A model generated the notes under the pieces. The model saw nothing but the letters and a program-made list of their open reading frames with translations, was not told the origin of the DNA and searched no databases. Below, piece by piece: positions 8,379 through 17,819 of a stretch of DNA of 64,000 nucleotides. A program made the translations under genes and the position numbers. Numbering within the stretch: the first letter of the stretch is position 1; each line of letters begins with the position of its first letter. The DNA comes from an uncultured Rhodopila sp. (GTDB lineage Bacteria; Pseudomonadota; Alphaproteobacteria; Acetobacterales; Acetobacteraceae): contig CAIZFE010000042.1 of the NCBI GenBank assembly GCA_903932145.1, positions 62,001-126,000 on the forward strand. Direction: 5' to 3'.

Positions 8379-9776
8379 ATGATCCTTATCCCGAATTCGT
8401 CCGTCGGCCGTCGCGGCCTGATCGCCAGCGCCGCCGGCCTGCTCGCCGCGGCGCCGGTCCCTGTCTTTGCGCAACCGGTCGCTCCGCCGGCGGCCGGAGG
8501 CAACGGCCAGTCAGCGGTAATCGACGTCAATCGCGCCCGCTCCGAACCGATTCCCATCGCGGTTCCGGACCTCGGCGGACCCGATGGCGCCTCGGCGCAA
8601 CTTGGCCACGACATTGGCGCGGTCATCGCCGCCGACCTCGCGCGCAGCGGGTTGTTCCGGCTGATCAATCAGGCCGCGTTCATCCAGGCCGGCGCCCCGT
8701 CCTCCACAGCGCCCAACTTCCAAAATTGGAAGGTAACCGGGGCCCAGGCCCTGGTTACAGGCAGCGTCACCATCCTCGGCGGCGGTCAGGTCCGCGTCGA
8801 GTTCCGGCTGTGGGACATCCTGCCGCAGACACAGATCCAGGGCACCGCCTACACCACCACCCAGGCTAACTGGCGCCGGATCGCGCACATTATGGCCGAC
8901 GTGATCTACGAACGGTTGCTGGGTGAGAAAGGCTATTTCGACACCCGCATCGTCTATATCTCCGCCACCGGCCCGCGTGACCGTCGCACCAAGCGCCTCG
9001 CGATCATGGATCAGGACAGCGAGAACAACCGCTTGCTGACCGACGGAACCTGGCTGGTGCTGACGCCGCGCTTCCATCCGGCGCGCGACGAGATCGCATT
9101 CATGAGCTATGCCAACAATCGTCCCCGGGTTTATCTGTTCGACCTGACCTCCGGCCGCCAGAGCGTGCTGGGCGACTTCAACGGCATGACCTTCGCGCCC
9201 CGGTTCGCCCCGGACGGCGGCAGCGTGGTGATGGCGGTGACCAACGGCGGCGGATCGGACATCGTCACGGTGGATCTCGGCAGCCGGTCACCCCGCAAAC
9301 TGACCGATTCGGGCGCGATCGACGTCAGCCCCTGCTTCAGCCCGGACGGCTCGCAAATCGCGTTTGCCTCGGATCGCGGTGGCGACCAGCAGATTTATGT
9401 CATGGGTTCGGGCGGCAGCGGCGCCAAGCGGATCAGTTTCGGCAATGGCCGTTATGCGACTCCGGTTTGGTCGCCGCGCGGCGATTTGATCGCGTTCACC
9501 CGGTATGCCGGCGATACGTCCAACTTCTCGATCGGCGTTATGCACCCGGATGGTTCAGGCGAGCGGATCCTGTCCGAGGGCTGGCTGGTTGAGGGTCCGA
9601 CCTTCGCGCCGAACGGCCGCGTGCTGATGTTCTGGCGTGAGACACGGTCGCAGGATGCGCGCGGCCGCGGATTTTCGTCGCGTCTGGTGTCGGTGGATAT
9701 CACCGGTTTCAACGAGCGCCCGGTCGAAACCCCGACCGATGCCTCCGATCCGGCGTGGTCACCGCTGGGGACTTGA
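8379..9776 (+). CDS. tolB: Tol-Pal system beta-propeller protein TolB
   Basis: Periplasmic TolB. After a signal peptide (GRRGLIASAAGLLAAAPVPV then FAQ), which carries an RR pair that may make it a Tat substrate, comes the N-terminal domain (about residues 40-190). The six-bladed propeller follows, with recurring PRFAPDG, CFSPDGSQIAFASDRGG, PVWSPRGDLIAFTR and GPTFAPNGR motifs. The ATG at 8379 is preferred; a GTG at 8364 in frame would add five residues. It is separated from tolA by an unusual 541 bp holding repeats. pal and cpoB do not follow; a REP-type palindrome begins 17 bp after the stop. Confidence 0.95.
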   Translation: MILIPNSSVGRRGLIASAAGLLAAAPVPVFAQPVAPPAAGGNGQSAVIDVNRARSEPIPIAVPDLGGPDGASAQLGHDIGAVIAADLARSGLFRLINQAAFIQAGAPSSTAPNFQNWKVTGAQALVTGSVTILGGGQVRVEFRLWDILPQTQIQGTAYTTTQANWRRIAHIMADVIYERLLGEKGYFDTRIVYISATGPRDRRTKRLAIMDQDSENNRLLTDGTWLVLTPRFHPARDEIAFMSYANNRPRVYLFDLTSGRQSVLGDFNGMTFAPRFAPDGGSVVMAVTNGGGSDIVTVDLGSRSPRKLTDSGAIDVSPCFSPDGSQIAFASDRGGDQQIYVMGSGGSGAKRISFGNGRYATPVWSPRGDLIAFTRYAGDTSNFSIGVMHPDGSGERILSEGWLVEGPTFAPNGRVLMFWRETRSQDARGRGFSSRLVSVDITGFNERPVETPTDASDPAWSPLGT

Positions 9777-9792
9777 GCAGCCCTCCCCTTTT

Positions 9793-9871
9793 CGTCATGG
9801 CCCGGCTCGTCCGGGCCAACTGTCGCGGCACCGCCAGGGCATAGCTGGCCCGGACGAGCCGGGCCATGACG
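9793..9871. repeat. REP-type element with perfect 26-bp inverted arms, downstream of tolB
   Basis: The left arm 9793-9818 (CGTCATGGCCCGGCTCGTCC then GGGCCA) and the right arm 9846-9871 are perfect inverse copies around a 27-nt loop. It is the best-preserved member of the dispersed family in this window (others at about 8002, 26126, 35843, 44462 and 60733). Confidence 0.9.
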
Positions 9872-9965
9872 GTGGGGGTTGCACATCCCACCAAACGCCG
9901 GCCGGCTTTGACCGCCAGTAAACCTGCATTACGGTAGCGCCCTCGCCCGTACCGCGAAGGCCCCC

Positions 9966-11012
9966 ATGCCAAACATCCTGACGCTGACCCGCCTGTCATC
10001 CGACGATCGCGCAAAGATCGAAGCGATCGATCCGTCTGTCAGGGTGACCGACGCCGGCGGCTGGTTCGACGGCGAATACCGCGAAACCTGGCCGGCCTTC
10101 ACCGCCGAACGCTACCTCGCGCCGAACGCCAACGGCCAGGGTGACCGCAAGGACCGGGACCGGCTTCTGGCTGCTGCGGACATCATTATCGGCGGATGGC
10201 CCTTCCCGCTCGACCTGAGGATGCGGGCGCCCCGCCTCAAGTGGTTCCATCAGCGTCCGGCGGGCGCCAGCAATCTGCTGCGCGGCGATCTGTGGGGCAG
10301 CGACGTGACCGTCACGACATCCCGCGGGTCGGCCAACGGGCTGGCCATCGCTGAATACGCGGTGGCCGGCATCCTGCATTTCGCCAAGGGCCTGCACCGA
10401 GCGGCCGTGGATCGCGAACAGGGTGGGTTCAGCGCGAGGTCGTACCGGCCGATCCTGCTGGACGGCAAGACCGTCTGCGTTGTCGGCGCCGGGGGCATCG
10501 GCATGCAGGTTGGTCGCTTATGTTCCGCGCTCGGCATGCATGTCGTCGGCACCCGCCGGGACCCGACGACCGAACGTCCGGCCGGTTTCTCCGAAATCGG
10601 CGGCGCCGCCGACCTCGATCGATTCCTGCCCCGCGCCGACGTAGTCGCCATCTGCTGCCAATGGACACCGGAAACCAACCGCTTGTTCAACGCAGATCGG
10701 TTCGCGGCGATGAAGCCGAACAGCATCCTGGTCAACGTCGCCAGGGGCGAGATCGTCGATGAGGATGCGCTCGCGGACGCGTTGGCCAGCGATCACCTGC
10801 GCGGTGCCGCGCTCGACGTCTATACGGGGGAATTTGAACACGCCCCGATGCACCGGCTTTGGTCCGATCCGCGCGTCCTGATTACGCCGCATGTCTCCGG
10901 CGCCAGCGACGAAGACCGGCACGGCGGCATGGAGTTGTTCCGCGAGAACCTGAGATCCTGGCTTGAGGGCCGCCCACTCAAAAACGTGGTCGATTGGGAC
11001 CGGGGTTATTAG
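9966..11012 (+). CDS. NAD-dependent D-2-hydroxyacid dehydrogenase
   Basis: Oxidoreductase of the D-isomer 2-hydroxyacid dehydrogenase family, 348 residues. The Rossmann motif GAGGIGMQVG is at about residues 175-184. The catalytic Arg is in LVNVARGEIVDEDAL, and the catalytic His is in LITPHVSGAS. The acid residue of the usual triad probably lies in YTGEFEH. The substrate cannot be decided; relatives reduce glyoxylate, hydroxypyruvate or phenylpyruvate. The PTPS-like gene follows 71 bp downstream and may share the transcript. Confidence 0.85.
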   Translation: MPNILTLTRLSSDDRAKIEAIDPSVRVTDAGGWFDGEYRETWPAFTAERYLAPNANGQGDRKDRDRLLAAADIIIGGWPFPLDLRMRAPRLKWFHQRPAGASNLLRGDLWGSDVTVTTSRGSANGLAIAEYAVAGILHFAKGLHRAAVDREQGGFSARSYRPILLDGKTVCVVGAGGIGMQVGRLCSALGMHVVGTRRDPTTERPAGFSEIGGAADLDRFLPRADVVAICCQWTPETNRLFNADRFAAMKPNSILVNVARGEIVDEDALADALASDHLRGAALDVYTGEFEHAPMHRLWSDPRVLITPHVSGASDEDRHGGMELFRENLRSWLEGRPLKNVVDWDRGY

Positions 11013-11083
11013 CGCATCCGATTGGTGCTAACCGCAAACACGGGATCGAGACCCCGAGACAGACCACAATAGGACCGGAACGA

Positions 11084-11485
11084 ATGTTTACGCTGACCAT
11101 CTCAGACCATATTTTGATCGCCCATAGCATTCGCGGGGCCGTGTTCGCACCCGCCCAAAAATTGCATGGGTGCACCATGGTGGTCGAAGTGGAATTCCGG
11201 GCGGCCACGCTCGACCATCTGAATTTATTGATCGATATCGACCTGGCGAAGCTGGAAGTACGTAACGTCCTGAACGGATTCGACTACCAGAATCTGGATG
11301 AGCACCCGGACCTGATCGGCCAGAACAGCACCCTGGAATTCATGTCGCAGCACATTCACGGCCTGTTGGCGGCGGCCTGCCGGGCGGGGAAATGCGGCGA
11401 GCAAGGCCGCATCCTGTCGGGGATCAAGGTGCAAGTGCGGGAAAGCCCCCTGGCCTGGGCGTCATTCGAAGGACCGGTCGCCTAA
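11084..11485 (+). CDS. 6-pyruvoyl-tetrahydropterin synthase/QueD-family protein with altered active site
   Basis: A 133-residue T-fold protein of the PTPS/QueD family. Visible family features are a first zinc-site His (H14), KLHGC where QueD has RLHGH (H28 kept, the next His replaced by C30), LIDIDLAKLEVRNVLNGFDY, NSTLEFMSQHIHG, and VRESPLAWASF with the conserved Glu. The catalytic Cys of QueD is replaced by Ala (A24), and the catalytic Asp-His pair reads DYQ. It is therefore probably not a standard QueD or PTPS enzyme. The ATG at 11084 is preferred over an upstream in-frame start that overlaps the preceding gene. Confidence 0.8.
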   Translation: MFTLTISDHILIAHSIRGAVFAPAQKLHGCTMVVEVEFRAATLDHLNLLIDIDLAKLEVRNVLNGFDYQNLDEHPDLIGQNSTLEFMSQHIHGLLAAACRAGKCGEQGRILSGIKVQVRESPLAWASFEGPVA

Positions 11486-11604
11486 AGGTTCCATTTTACA
11501 GCGGGCGAACGATCGGTGACGATTTCGGTCATCATCCGGCGCCCGCATCAAACTGCTTGGCATGTGCGCCGCAACATGTGCATTGTCAGGCCGTCCCGGG
11601 CACC

Positions 11605-11792
11605 CGACGCGGGAGAGTAGCGGGCCACACCCCGCCGCCGAAGGCGCAACCGGCCCCCGGAAACGCTCAGGCACAAAGGACCGCGACGGGAAGGGATCTC
11701 TGGAAAGCCGAACCGCGCGCAAGCGAGGGGTTCGCACCGACGGAGTAAGGGGTCACACCCCCGAATCTCTCAGGTACCGCGACAGAGGGGGG
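11605..11792 (+). promoter_or_regulatory. Tandem glycine riboswitch (gcv leader)
   Basis: Two glycine aptamers in series. Aptamer 1 (about 11605-11690) contains CGGGAGAGTAG, CCGCCGAAGGCGCAA and CGCTCAGGCACAAAGGACCG. Aptamer 2 (about 11691-11792) contains TCTCTGGAAAGCC, CACCGACGGAGTAAGG, AATCTCTCAGGTACCG and GACAGAGGGG. These are the conserved blocks of the gcvT element. It lies directly before gcvT and should switch on gcvTHP when glycine is high. About 50 nt remain before the start codon for the expression platform. Confidence 0.96.
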
Positions 11793-11845
11793 TCATCTCC
11801 GCCGGCATTCCGCCGGTGGATGGCCCTGTTCGCGGAGTCCGTCGT

Positions 11846-12994
11846 TTGACCTCACAAGACGACCACACACCCTTGCTCATCACCCCTCTGGATCAGTGGC
11901 ACCGCCGTCATGGCGCGCGCATGGTACCGTTCGCCGGCTATGCGATGCCGGTGCAGTACGATCTGACCGGCGATCTGGCGGCGCGCTGCCGCGGCGGCGT
12001 TCTGGCCGAACATCTGCACACGCGGACACAGGCAGGCTTGTTTGACGTTTCACACATGGGACAGGCTTTCCTGAGCGGCCCGGGCGTGGCGGCGGCGCTG
12101 GAAAAGCTGGTGCCGGGTGACATCGTGGGCCTCAAACCCGGACGTCAGCGCTACACGCTGCTGACCAATGAGGCCGGCGGCATCATCGACGACCTGATGG
12201 TCGCCTGCGTCGGCGAAGACCGCCTGTTCCTGGTGGTGAATGCCAGCCGCAAGGATGTGGATTTTGTCCATCTGGCGGCCGGTTTGCCGGACTCAATTGT
12301 GCTGACCCGGCTGGAAGATCGGGCGCTGCTGGCGCTGCAGGGACCTGCCGCCGTTGCGGTGATGGGGCGTTTGTCGCCTGAAGCCGCGGCGTTGCCGTTC
12401 ATGGGGGTGGCTTCGGTCAGTCTGGGTGGCGCGGAGTGCCTGGTGTCCCGATCCGGTTACACCGGCGAGGATGGATTTGAGATTTCGGTGCCCGCCGATC
12501 AGGTTGAGGCGTTGGCTGACCTGCTGACCGGATTTCCCGAGGTCGTGCCGGTTGGACTCGGCGCGCGCGATTCGCTGCGCCTGGAGGCCGGGCTTTGTCT
12601 GTATGGCAACGACATCGACGAACTGACCAGCCCGATCGAAGCTGGTTTAACCTGGGTTATTGGCAAACGCCGCAAGATGGACTGGGATTTCCCCGGGGGG
12701 TTGGTCATGCGGGATCAACTCGACAATGGCGCGCCCCGGCGCCGGGTGGGCATTCGTCCGGATGGCCGCGCGCCAGCCAGGGGGCAGACCACCATTATGG
12801 CGGAGGATGGCACCGAGGCCGGGATTGTCACCTCCGGTGGTTTCGGGCCGTCGGTCAACGGTCCGGTCGGCATGGGATACGTGCGCCGCGACCTGTCGGC
12901 CGATGGCACAAAGCTGATTTTGATTGTCCGCGGCAAGGCGGTCCCGGCGACCGTGGTGCCGCTTCCGTTCACCCCGCATCGTTATATTCGCTGA
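11846..12994 (+). CDS. gcvT: Glycine cleavage system T protein (aminomethyltransferase)
   Basis: Transfers the methylene group from aminomethyl-lipoyl H protein to tetrahydrofolate, releasing ammonia. It shows the expected start region (TPLDQWHRRHGARMVPFAGYAMPVQY), GLFDVSHMGQ, the folate-domain stretch RSGYTGEDGFEISVP, and GLGARDSLRLEAGLCLYGND. The C-terminal domain (GGFGPSVNGPVGMGYV) is intact. The frame is open from a GTG at 11816, but the TTG at 11846 has a GGAG 9 nt upstream and gives a family-like N-terminus, so it is preferred. First gene of gcvT-gcvH-gcvP behind the glycine riboswitch. Confidence 0.95.
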   Translation: MTSQDDHTPLLITPLDQWHRRHGARMVPFAGYAMPVQYDLTGDLAARCRGGVLAEHLHTRTQAGLFDVSHMGQAFLSGPGVAAALEKLVPGDIVGLKPGRQRYTLLTNEAGGIIDDLMVACVGEDRLFLVVNASRKDVDFVHLAAGLPDSIVLTRLEDRALLALQGPAAVAVMGRLSPEAAALPFMGVASVSLGGAECLVSRSGYTGEDGFEISVPADQVEALADLLTGFPEVVPVGLGARDSLRLEAGLCLYGNDIDELTSPIEAGLTWVIGKRRKMDWDFPGGLVMRDQLDNGAPRRRVGIRPDGRAPARGQTTIMAEDGTEAGIVTSGGFGPSVNGPVGMGYVRRDLSADGTKLILIVRGKAVPATVVPLPFTPHRYIR

Positions 12995-13012
12995 AACAAA
13001 AAGGATCGTCAC

Positions 13013-13399
13013 ATGGCTAAGAAGGACTCCGATAAACGTTATACCAAGGACCACGAATGGGTGGTTCTGGACGGCGATATCGCCACGGTCGGCATCACCG
13101 ATCATGCTCAGGACCAACTGGGCGATCTGGTGCATATCGAATTACCCGAGCTTGAACGCGCCGTGTCGGAGGCCGAGGCCTGCGCTGTGGTCGAAAGCGT
13201 GAAGGCGGCGTCGGACGTGTATGCTCCGCTGGCCGGCAAAGTGGTGGAAATCAACGAGACCATCACCGAAGACCCCTCTATCGTGAACAGCGACCCCGAG
13301 GGTGAGGGCTGGTTCTTCCGTTTGGAACTGGATGATCCGGACACGTTCGAGACGCTGTTGGATCAGGACGCCTACGACGAATTTCTGGAGACGTTGTAA
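13013..13399 (+). CDS. gcvH: Glycine cleavage system H protein
   Basis: Lipoyl-carrying shuttle of the glycine cleavage complex. The 128-residue product has [10 protein letters not shown] at the start, [19 protein letters not shown], and the lipoylation site ESVKAASD with K64 as the modified lysine. The C-terminal [15 protein letters not shown] is also typical. It lies 18 bp after gcvT and 2 bp before gcvP, so the three genes form one operon. Confidence 0.97.
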   Translation: MAKKDSDKRYTKDHEWVVLDGDIATVGITDHAQDQLGDLVHIELPELERAVSEAEACAVVESVKAASDVYAPLAGKVVEINETITEDPSIVNSDPEGEGWFFRLELDDPDTFETLLDQDAYDEFLETL

Positions 13400-13401
13400 G
13401 C

Positions 13402-16263
13402 ATGGATGTGTTTGCCGAACTGGCTGAGCTGGAAGAATGCGATAGTTTCGTTCGCCGCCATATCGGACCGTCGGAAACCGAGTTGGTGGCGATGTTGCAC
13501 GCCATCGGCGCGGCGACGTTGGACGAAGTGGCGGGCAAGACGGTGCCGGGTTCGATTCGATCGAACGACGCATTGAATTTGCCGCCGCCGATCGATGAGG
13601 CTGCAACGATCGCGGAGCTAAGGGCGTTGGCGGCGCAGAACGCGTCGACAAAAAGCCTGATCGGGATGGGATATCACGGGACGGTTATTCCGCCAGTCAT
13701 TCTACGGAATGTTCTGGAAAATCCGGGTTGGTACACGGCTTATACGCCGTACCAGGCGGAGATCGCGCAAGGCCGCCTGGAAGCGCTGATCAACTTCCAG
13801 ACTTTGATCTGCGAACTGACGGGAATGGAGATCGCAAACGCATCGCTGTTGGATGAAGCGACGGCGGCGGCCGAGGCGATGGCCATGGCGCATGCGCTAA
13901 GCAAATCGAAATCCGATGTGCTCGCGGTGTGTTCCGATGTGCATCCTCAGACCCTGGCGGTGCTGGCGACGCGCGCCAAACCGTTGGGCATTACTTTGGT
14001 GCAGGTCGCACCCGGGGACTTTGCCGCCATTGGCGCGGCCAATCCGTTTGCGTTGTTGCTACAGTATCCGGGTTCGACCGGCGCCCTTCGCGATCTGTCC
14101 GAAGAAATCACCGCCGCTCGGGATGCGGGGGCTTTGTCTATTGTGGCCACCGATCCGCTGGCATTGGCGCTGTTGACGCCGCCCGGAGAAATGGGCGCGG
14201 ACATCGTTGTGGGATCGGCGCAGCGATTCGGCGTGCCGATGGGATTTGGCGGTCCGCACGCCGGACTTTTTGCGACGCGAGATGCGTTCAAGCGGGCGAT
14301 GCCGGGGCGGTTGGTCGGGGTGTCGCTGGACGCCGCCGGGCAGCCGGCGATGCGGCTGGCGCTGCAGACGCGCGAGCAACACATCCGCCGGGAGAAGGCG
14401 ACATCGAACATCTGCACCGCGCAGGTGCTGCTGGCGGTGATGGCCGGGTTCTATGCGGTCTGGCACGGGCCAGACGGGCTGCGACGAATTGCGCAACGGG
14501 TATCGTTGCAGGCGCGCATGCTGGCGAATGTCGCGGTGCGGGCGGGACTACGGGTTCGCCACGGGTCGTTTTTCGATACGATCGTAGTCGAGGGTTCGGT
14601 TGATCTGATCGAGCGCGGCGTGGCGGCCGGTTTCAATTTCCGCCGCGTGGACGCGGACGCCGTCGGTATCGCGCTTGACGAAACCGTAACGCGCGACGAC
14701 CTGGTTGCGTTGGCGGGCCTGTTGGGCGGCACGCTTAACGGCGCGGTCGCGGCGATTCCGCCGGCAGTGCTGCGGGCGTCAGGGTTTTTGGCTCAGGCGA
14801 CGTTCAACCAGCATCACGCCGAAACTGAGATGCTGCGCTATCTGAAGCGTCTTGAGGACAAGGATATCGCGCTGAACCGCAGCATGATCCCGCTGGGTTC
14901 CTGCACGATGAAGCTGAACGCCACGGCTGAGATGATCGCGATCACTCTGCCGGGGTTTGCCGATATCCATCCGTTCGCGCCGGCTGACCAGACGACCGGT
15001 TTCCTGACGTTGATCCGGCGGTTGGAGACCTGGTTATGCGCGGCCACTGGATTCGCACAGGTTTCGTTGCAGCCGAATGCCGGGTCTCAGGGCGAATATG
15101 CCGGCTTGCTGGTCATTCGGGCATGGCATGAATCCCGGGGTGAGGCATTCCGCAATGTGTGTCTGATTCCGTCATCGGCGCATGGAACGAATCCGGCCAG
15201 CGCGGCGATGGCCGGGTTGAAAGTCGTTGTTGTGGCGTGCGACCGCGAAGGCAATGTCGATCTGGCCGATTTGCGGGCCAAGGCGGCGCTGCATGCGGAC
15301 CGGTTGGCGGCACTGATGATTACGTATCCGTCCACGCATGGCGTGTTCGAGGCAGCGATCCGCGATATCTGTGCTGTCGTGCATGAGCATGGCGGGCAGG
15401 TTTATATGGACGGCGCCAACATGAATGCTCAGGTTGGACTGACGTCGCCGGCCTCTATCGGTGCGGATGTTTGCCATCTGAATTTGCACAAGACGTTCTG
15501 TATTCCGCATGGCGGTGGCGGGCCGGGTATCGGGCCGATCGGGGTCGCGGCGCATTTGACCGGGTTCTTGCCCAATCATCCGTTGCGGTCTGATGCCGGG
15601 CCGGCGACGGGGATCGGGCCGGTGTCGGCGGCTCCGTTCGGCAGCGCGCTGATCCTGCCGATTTCGTATGCGTATATACGGATGATGGGACCGGCCGGGT
15701 TGAAGCGGGCGACCGAGGTGGCGATTTTATCCGCCAACTATATCGCGTCGCGGCTGCGGGAGGCCTATCCGGTTCTGTATGCCGGGCCGGGCGGGATGGT
15801 GGCGCATGAGTGCATCATCGACTGCCGCGGGTTCGCGGCGGAGGCCGGGGTGCAGGTGGAAGATATCGCCAAGCGGCTGCAGGACTATGGCTATCATGCG
15901 CCGACGATGTCCTGGCCGGTGGCGGGAACGTTGATGATCGAGCCGACGGAAAGTGAGTCGAAGGCGGAACTCGATCGTTTCTGTGATGCCATGCTGTCGA
16001 TCCGGGCGGAGATTGCCGCGGTTGCCGCCGGTGTGTTGGACCGGGCGGATAATCCGTTGAAGCATGCGCCGCATACGGCGCGTGAGGTGATGGCGGATGA
16101 CTGGGCGCATTTGTATTCGCGTGCTCAGGCCGCCTTCCCACTGCCTTGGGTGGCGGCATCGAAGTATTGGCCTCCGGTTAAGCGGGTGGACAATGTGTAC
16201 GGGGACCGGCACCTGATTTGCACGTGCGCTCCGCTGGAGGCTTACGCGCAGGCGGCGGAGTAG
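13402..16263 (+). CDS. gcvP: Glycine dehydrogenase (P protein), single-chain form
   Basis: PLP-dependent decarboxylase of the glycine cleavage system, 953 residues, with N- and C-terminal halves fused as in the GcvP type rather than GcvPA/GcvPB. The N-terminal half has [12 protein letters not shown] and MGYHGT. The C-terminal half has the PLP lysine in [15 protein letters not shown] (K697) and the glycine-rich loop after it. It ends the riboswitch-controlled operon. A GC-rich imperfect hairpin follows the stop. Codon use in the second half leans to G-ending codons, as in the rest of the operon. Confidence 0.97.
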   Translation: MDVFAELAELEECDSFVRRHIGPSETELVAMLHAIGAATLDEVAGKTVPGSIRSNDALNLPPPIDEAATIAELRALAAQNASTKSLIGMGYHGTVIPPVILRNVLENPGWYTAYTPYQAEIAQGRLEALINFQTLICELTGMEIANASLLDEATAAAEAMAMAHALSKSKSDVLAVCSDVHPQTLAVLATRAKPLGITLVQVAPGDFAAIGAANPFALLLQYPGSTGALRDLSEEITAARDAGALSIVATDPLALALLTPPGEMGADIVVGSAQRFGVPMGFGGPHAGLFATRDAFKRAMPGRLVGVSLDAAGQPAMRLALQTREQHIRREKATSNICTAQVLLAVMAGFYAVWHGPDGLRRIAQRVSLQARMLANVAVRAGLRVRHGSFFDTIVVEGSVDLIERGVAAGFNFRRVDADAVGIALDETVTRDDLVALAGLLGGTLNGAVAAIPPAVLRASGFLAQATFNQHHAETEMLRYLKRLEDKDIALNRSMIPLGSCTMKLNATAEMIAITLPGFADIHPFAPADQTTGFLTLIRRLETWLCAATGFAQVSLQPNAGSQGEYAGLLVIRAWHESRGEAFRNVCLIPSSAHGTNPASAAMAGLKVVVVACDREGNVDLADLRAKAALHADRLAALMITYPSTHGVFEAAIRDICAVVHEHGGQVYMDGANMNAQVGLTSPASIGADVCHLNLHKTFCIPHGGGGPGIGPIGVAAHLTGFLPNHPLRSDAGPATGIGPVSAAPFGSALILPISYAYIRMMGPAGLKRATEVAILSANYIASRLREAYPVLYAGPGGMVAHECIIDCRGFAAEAGVQVEDIAKRLQDYGYHAPTMSWPVAGTLMIEPTESESKAELDRFCDAMLSIRAEIAAVAAGVLDRADNPLKHAPHTAREVMADDWAHLYSRAQAAFPLPWVAASKYWPPVKRVDNVYGDRHLICTCAPLEAYAQAAE

Positions 16264-16273
16264 CGATTGGCCC

Positions 16274-16314
16274 GTCCGCCGTCCGCACCAAGTCGGAGCG
16301 AGCGACGGACGGAC
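16274..16314. terminator. Possible shared hairpin between convergent gcvP and ppk2
   Basis: GTCCGCCGTC at 16274-16283 pairs with GACGGACGGAC at 16304-16314 with one bulged base. The hairpin is followed by ACAAAACC rather than a T-tract. It sits between two convergent stops, so it may end transcription, but the call is weak. Confidence 0.3.
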
Positions 16315-16342
16315 AAAACCCGTGTGCAGACGAGCGACGGGG

Positions 16343-17362
16343 TCAGGACGAGCTGACCTCTCGCCCCCGCTTCAAAGCGGGATGTACGGTCTTGTTGATG
16401 ATGTGCAGATCCGTGCCAATAACATGCGCGCTCGCCCCCACAATCAGCGGGTCTGGTCCCGTAACGATGGTTCTGTCCTTGCCGTCATACGGGAGTTGCG
16501 CCAGAAAATGCTGCATCGCGTTTAATCGGGCGCGCTTCTTGTCATCGGATTTGACGATCGTCCAGGGCGCATCGGCGGTATCGGTATAGAAGAACATCGC
16601 CTCCTTCGCCTCGGTATAATCATCCCATTTGTCCAACGACGCTCGGTCGATCGGTGACAGCTTCCATTGCTTCAGCGGGTCGGTTTCCCGAGCGGCAAAG
16701 CGATGCCGCTGTTCATCCCGGCTGACGGAAAACCAGAATTTCATCAGCGTGATGCCGGAACGGACGAGCATGCGTTCCAGATCCGGGCATTGACGCATGA
16801 ATTCGAGATATTCGTTCGGCGAGCAGAACCCCATGACCCGTTCGACGCCAGCCCGATTGTACCAGGACCGGTCGAACATCACGATTTCCCCGGCGGCGGG
16901 TAAATGCGCGATGTAGCGCTGAAAATACCATTCCGAGCGCTCGCGTTCGCTCGGTTTTTGCAACGCGACTACGCGGGCGGTCCGCGGGTTCATGTGTTCG
17001 GTGAAACGTTTGATTGTCCCGCCCTTGCCGGCGGCGTCGCGGCCTTCAAACAGAATGACGACCCGCTGCCCGGCCTCGGCGATCCAGCGCTGAGCTTTTA
17101 ACAGCTCGCGCTGGAGTTCGAGCATGTGCGCCTCATAAACAGCCGTGCGCAGCATGCTTTTGTATGGATTTTCGCCGGATTCGAACAGCCGGCGAATGGC
17201 GGCCGGGTCGTGGCGCAGCGCCGCGATCGCATGCGCGGCGGACGTTGTGGACTTTCCCGCGGAGACCGCCGGGGAGTCGGCGGAGGCCGGACTTGATTGC
17301 TCCTCGGCGTCAGCCACGCGATCAGATTGGTGCGCTACACTCATCCCCTGCCTCGCTTTCAT
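16343..17362 (-). CDS. ppk2: Polyphosphate kinase 2 (PPK2)
   Basis: Uses polyphosphate to phosphorylate nucleotides, or the reverse. The 339-residue product has a disordered N-terminus (about 1-55), Walker A EGRDAAGKGG at residues 106-115, and a Walker B/lid region EIVMFDRSWYNRAGVERVMGF at about 159-179. A long conserved C-terminal part follows (LMKFWFSVSRDEQRHRF, DWY-type KWDDYTEAKEAMFFYTD). Features fit a one-domain class I PPK2. The ATG at 17362 overlaps the stop of the HicA-like gene by 4 bp; an ATG six codons later is possible. Confidence 0.93.
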   Translation of the reverse strand: MKARQGMSVAHQSDRVADAEEQSSPASADSPAVSAGKSTTSAAHAIAALRHDPAAIRRLFESGENPYKSMLRTAVYEAHMLELQRELLKAQRWIAEAGQRVVILFEGRDAAGKGGTIKRFTEHMNPRTARVVALQKPSERERSEWYFQRYIAHLPAAGEIVMFDRSWYNRAGVERVMGFCSPNEYLEFMRQCPDLERMLVRSGITLMKFWFSVSRDEQRHRFAARETDPLKQWKLSPIDRASLDKWDDYTEAKEAMFFYTDTADAPWTIVKSDDKKRARLNAMQHFLAQLPYDGKDRTIVTGPDPLIVGASAHVIGTDLHIINKTVHPALKRGREVSSS

Positions 17363-17661
17363 CCGATCGCCGGTTCGCTCCCGGCGGCATTCGCTTCCAG
17401 CGGGAAATCACGGGCCGGATCGATTCCAGCGGTCTCGAGAAACTTGCGCAGTGCCATCACTTCTTCTTTCGAAAGGGCGTGGCGGGTATCGTGGAACCCG
17501 TGCGTGTGGCCGTTCAGTTTCACCACGACATGGCCATGGCCGCCATGCGTGATTTCGCCACCGAGCGCTTCGAGCAAGGAATGGGTCAGTCTGGGATCGA
17601 TGTTGCTGCTGACCGGATGGGCGAACAGACTGTGGAGCGTGCTGCGTTGTTTGTGATTCAT
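17359..17661 (-). CDS. HicA-like small protein coupled to ppk2
   Basis: A 100-residue product starting MNHKQRSTLHSLFAHPVSSN, then LLEALGGEITHGGHGHVVVKL, and ending with LSKEEVMALRKFLETAGI. The order of helix, strand with GGHGH and final helix resembles the orphan HicA-like (YcfA-type) family of mRNA interferase folds, in which a His in a G-x-H context is catalytic. No HicB partner is adjacent. The stop overlaps the ppk2 start (ATGA). The ATG at 17661 is preferred over a TTG three codons upstream. Toxin activity is not implied by the sequence. Confidence 0.6.
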   Translation of the reverse strand: MNHKQRSTLHSLFAHPVSSNIDPRLTHSLLEALGGEITHGGHGHVVVKLNGHTHGFHDTRHALSKEEVMALRKFLETAGIDPARDFPLEANAAGSEPAIG

Positions 17662-17819
17662 GGCGATCAATGTTCCTCGGTTCGTTCGAGGATTCGAGGC
17701 CAGTCAGGCCGGCCCGTCGTTGATCCACGTCAAGAGCGTGAACATTGCCACCCGCGTTGACGGTCCAGCACCCCACGCCTAGCTTGCCGCCCGTAATCAA
17801 TTCCAGGAGACACGTCCCA

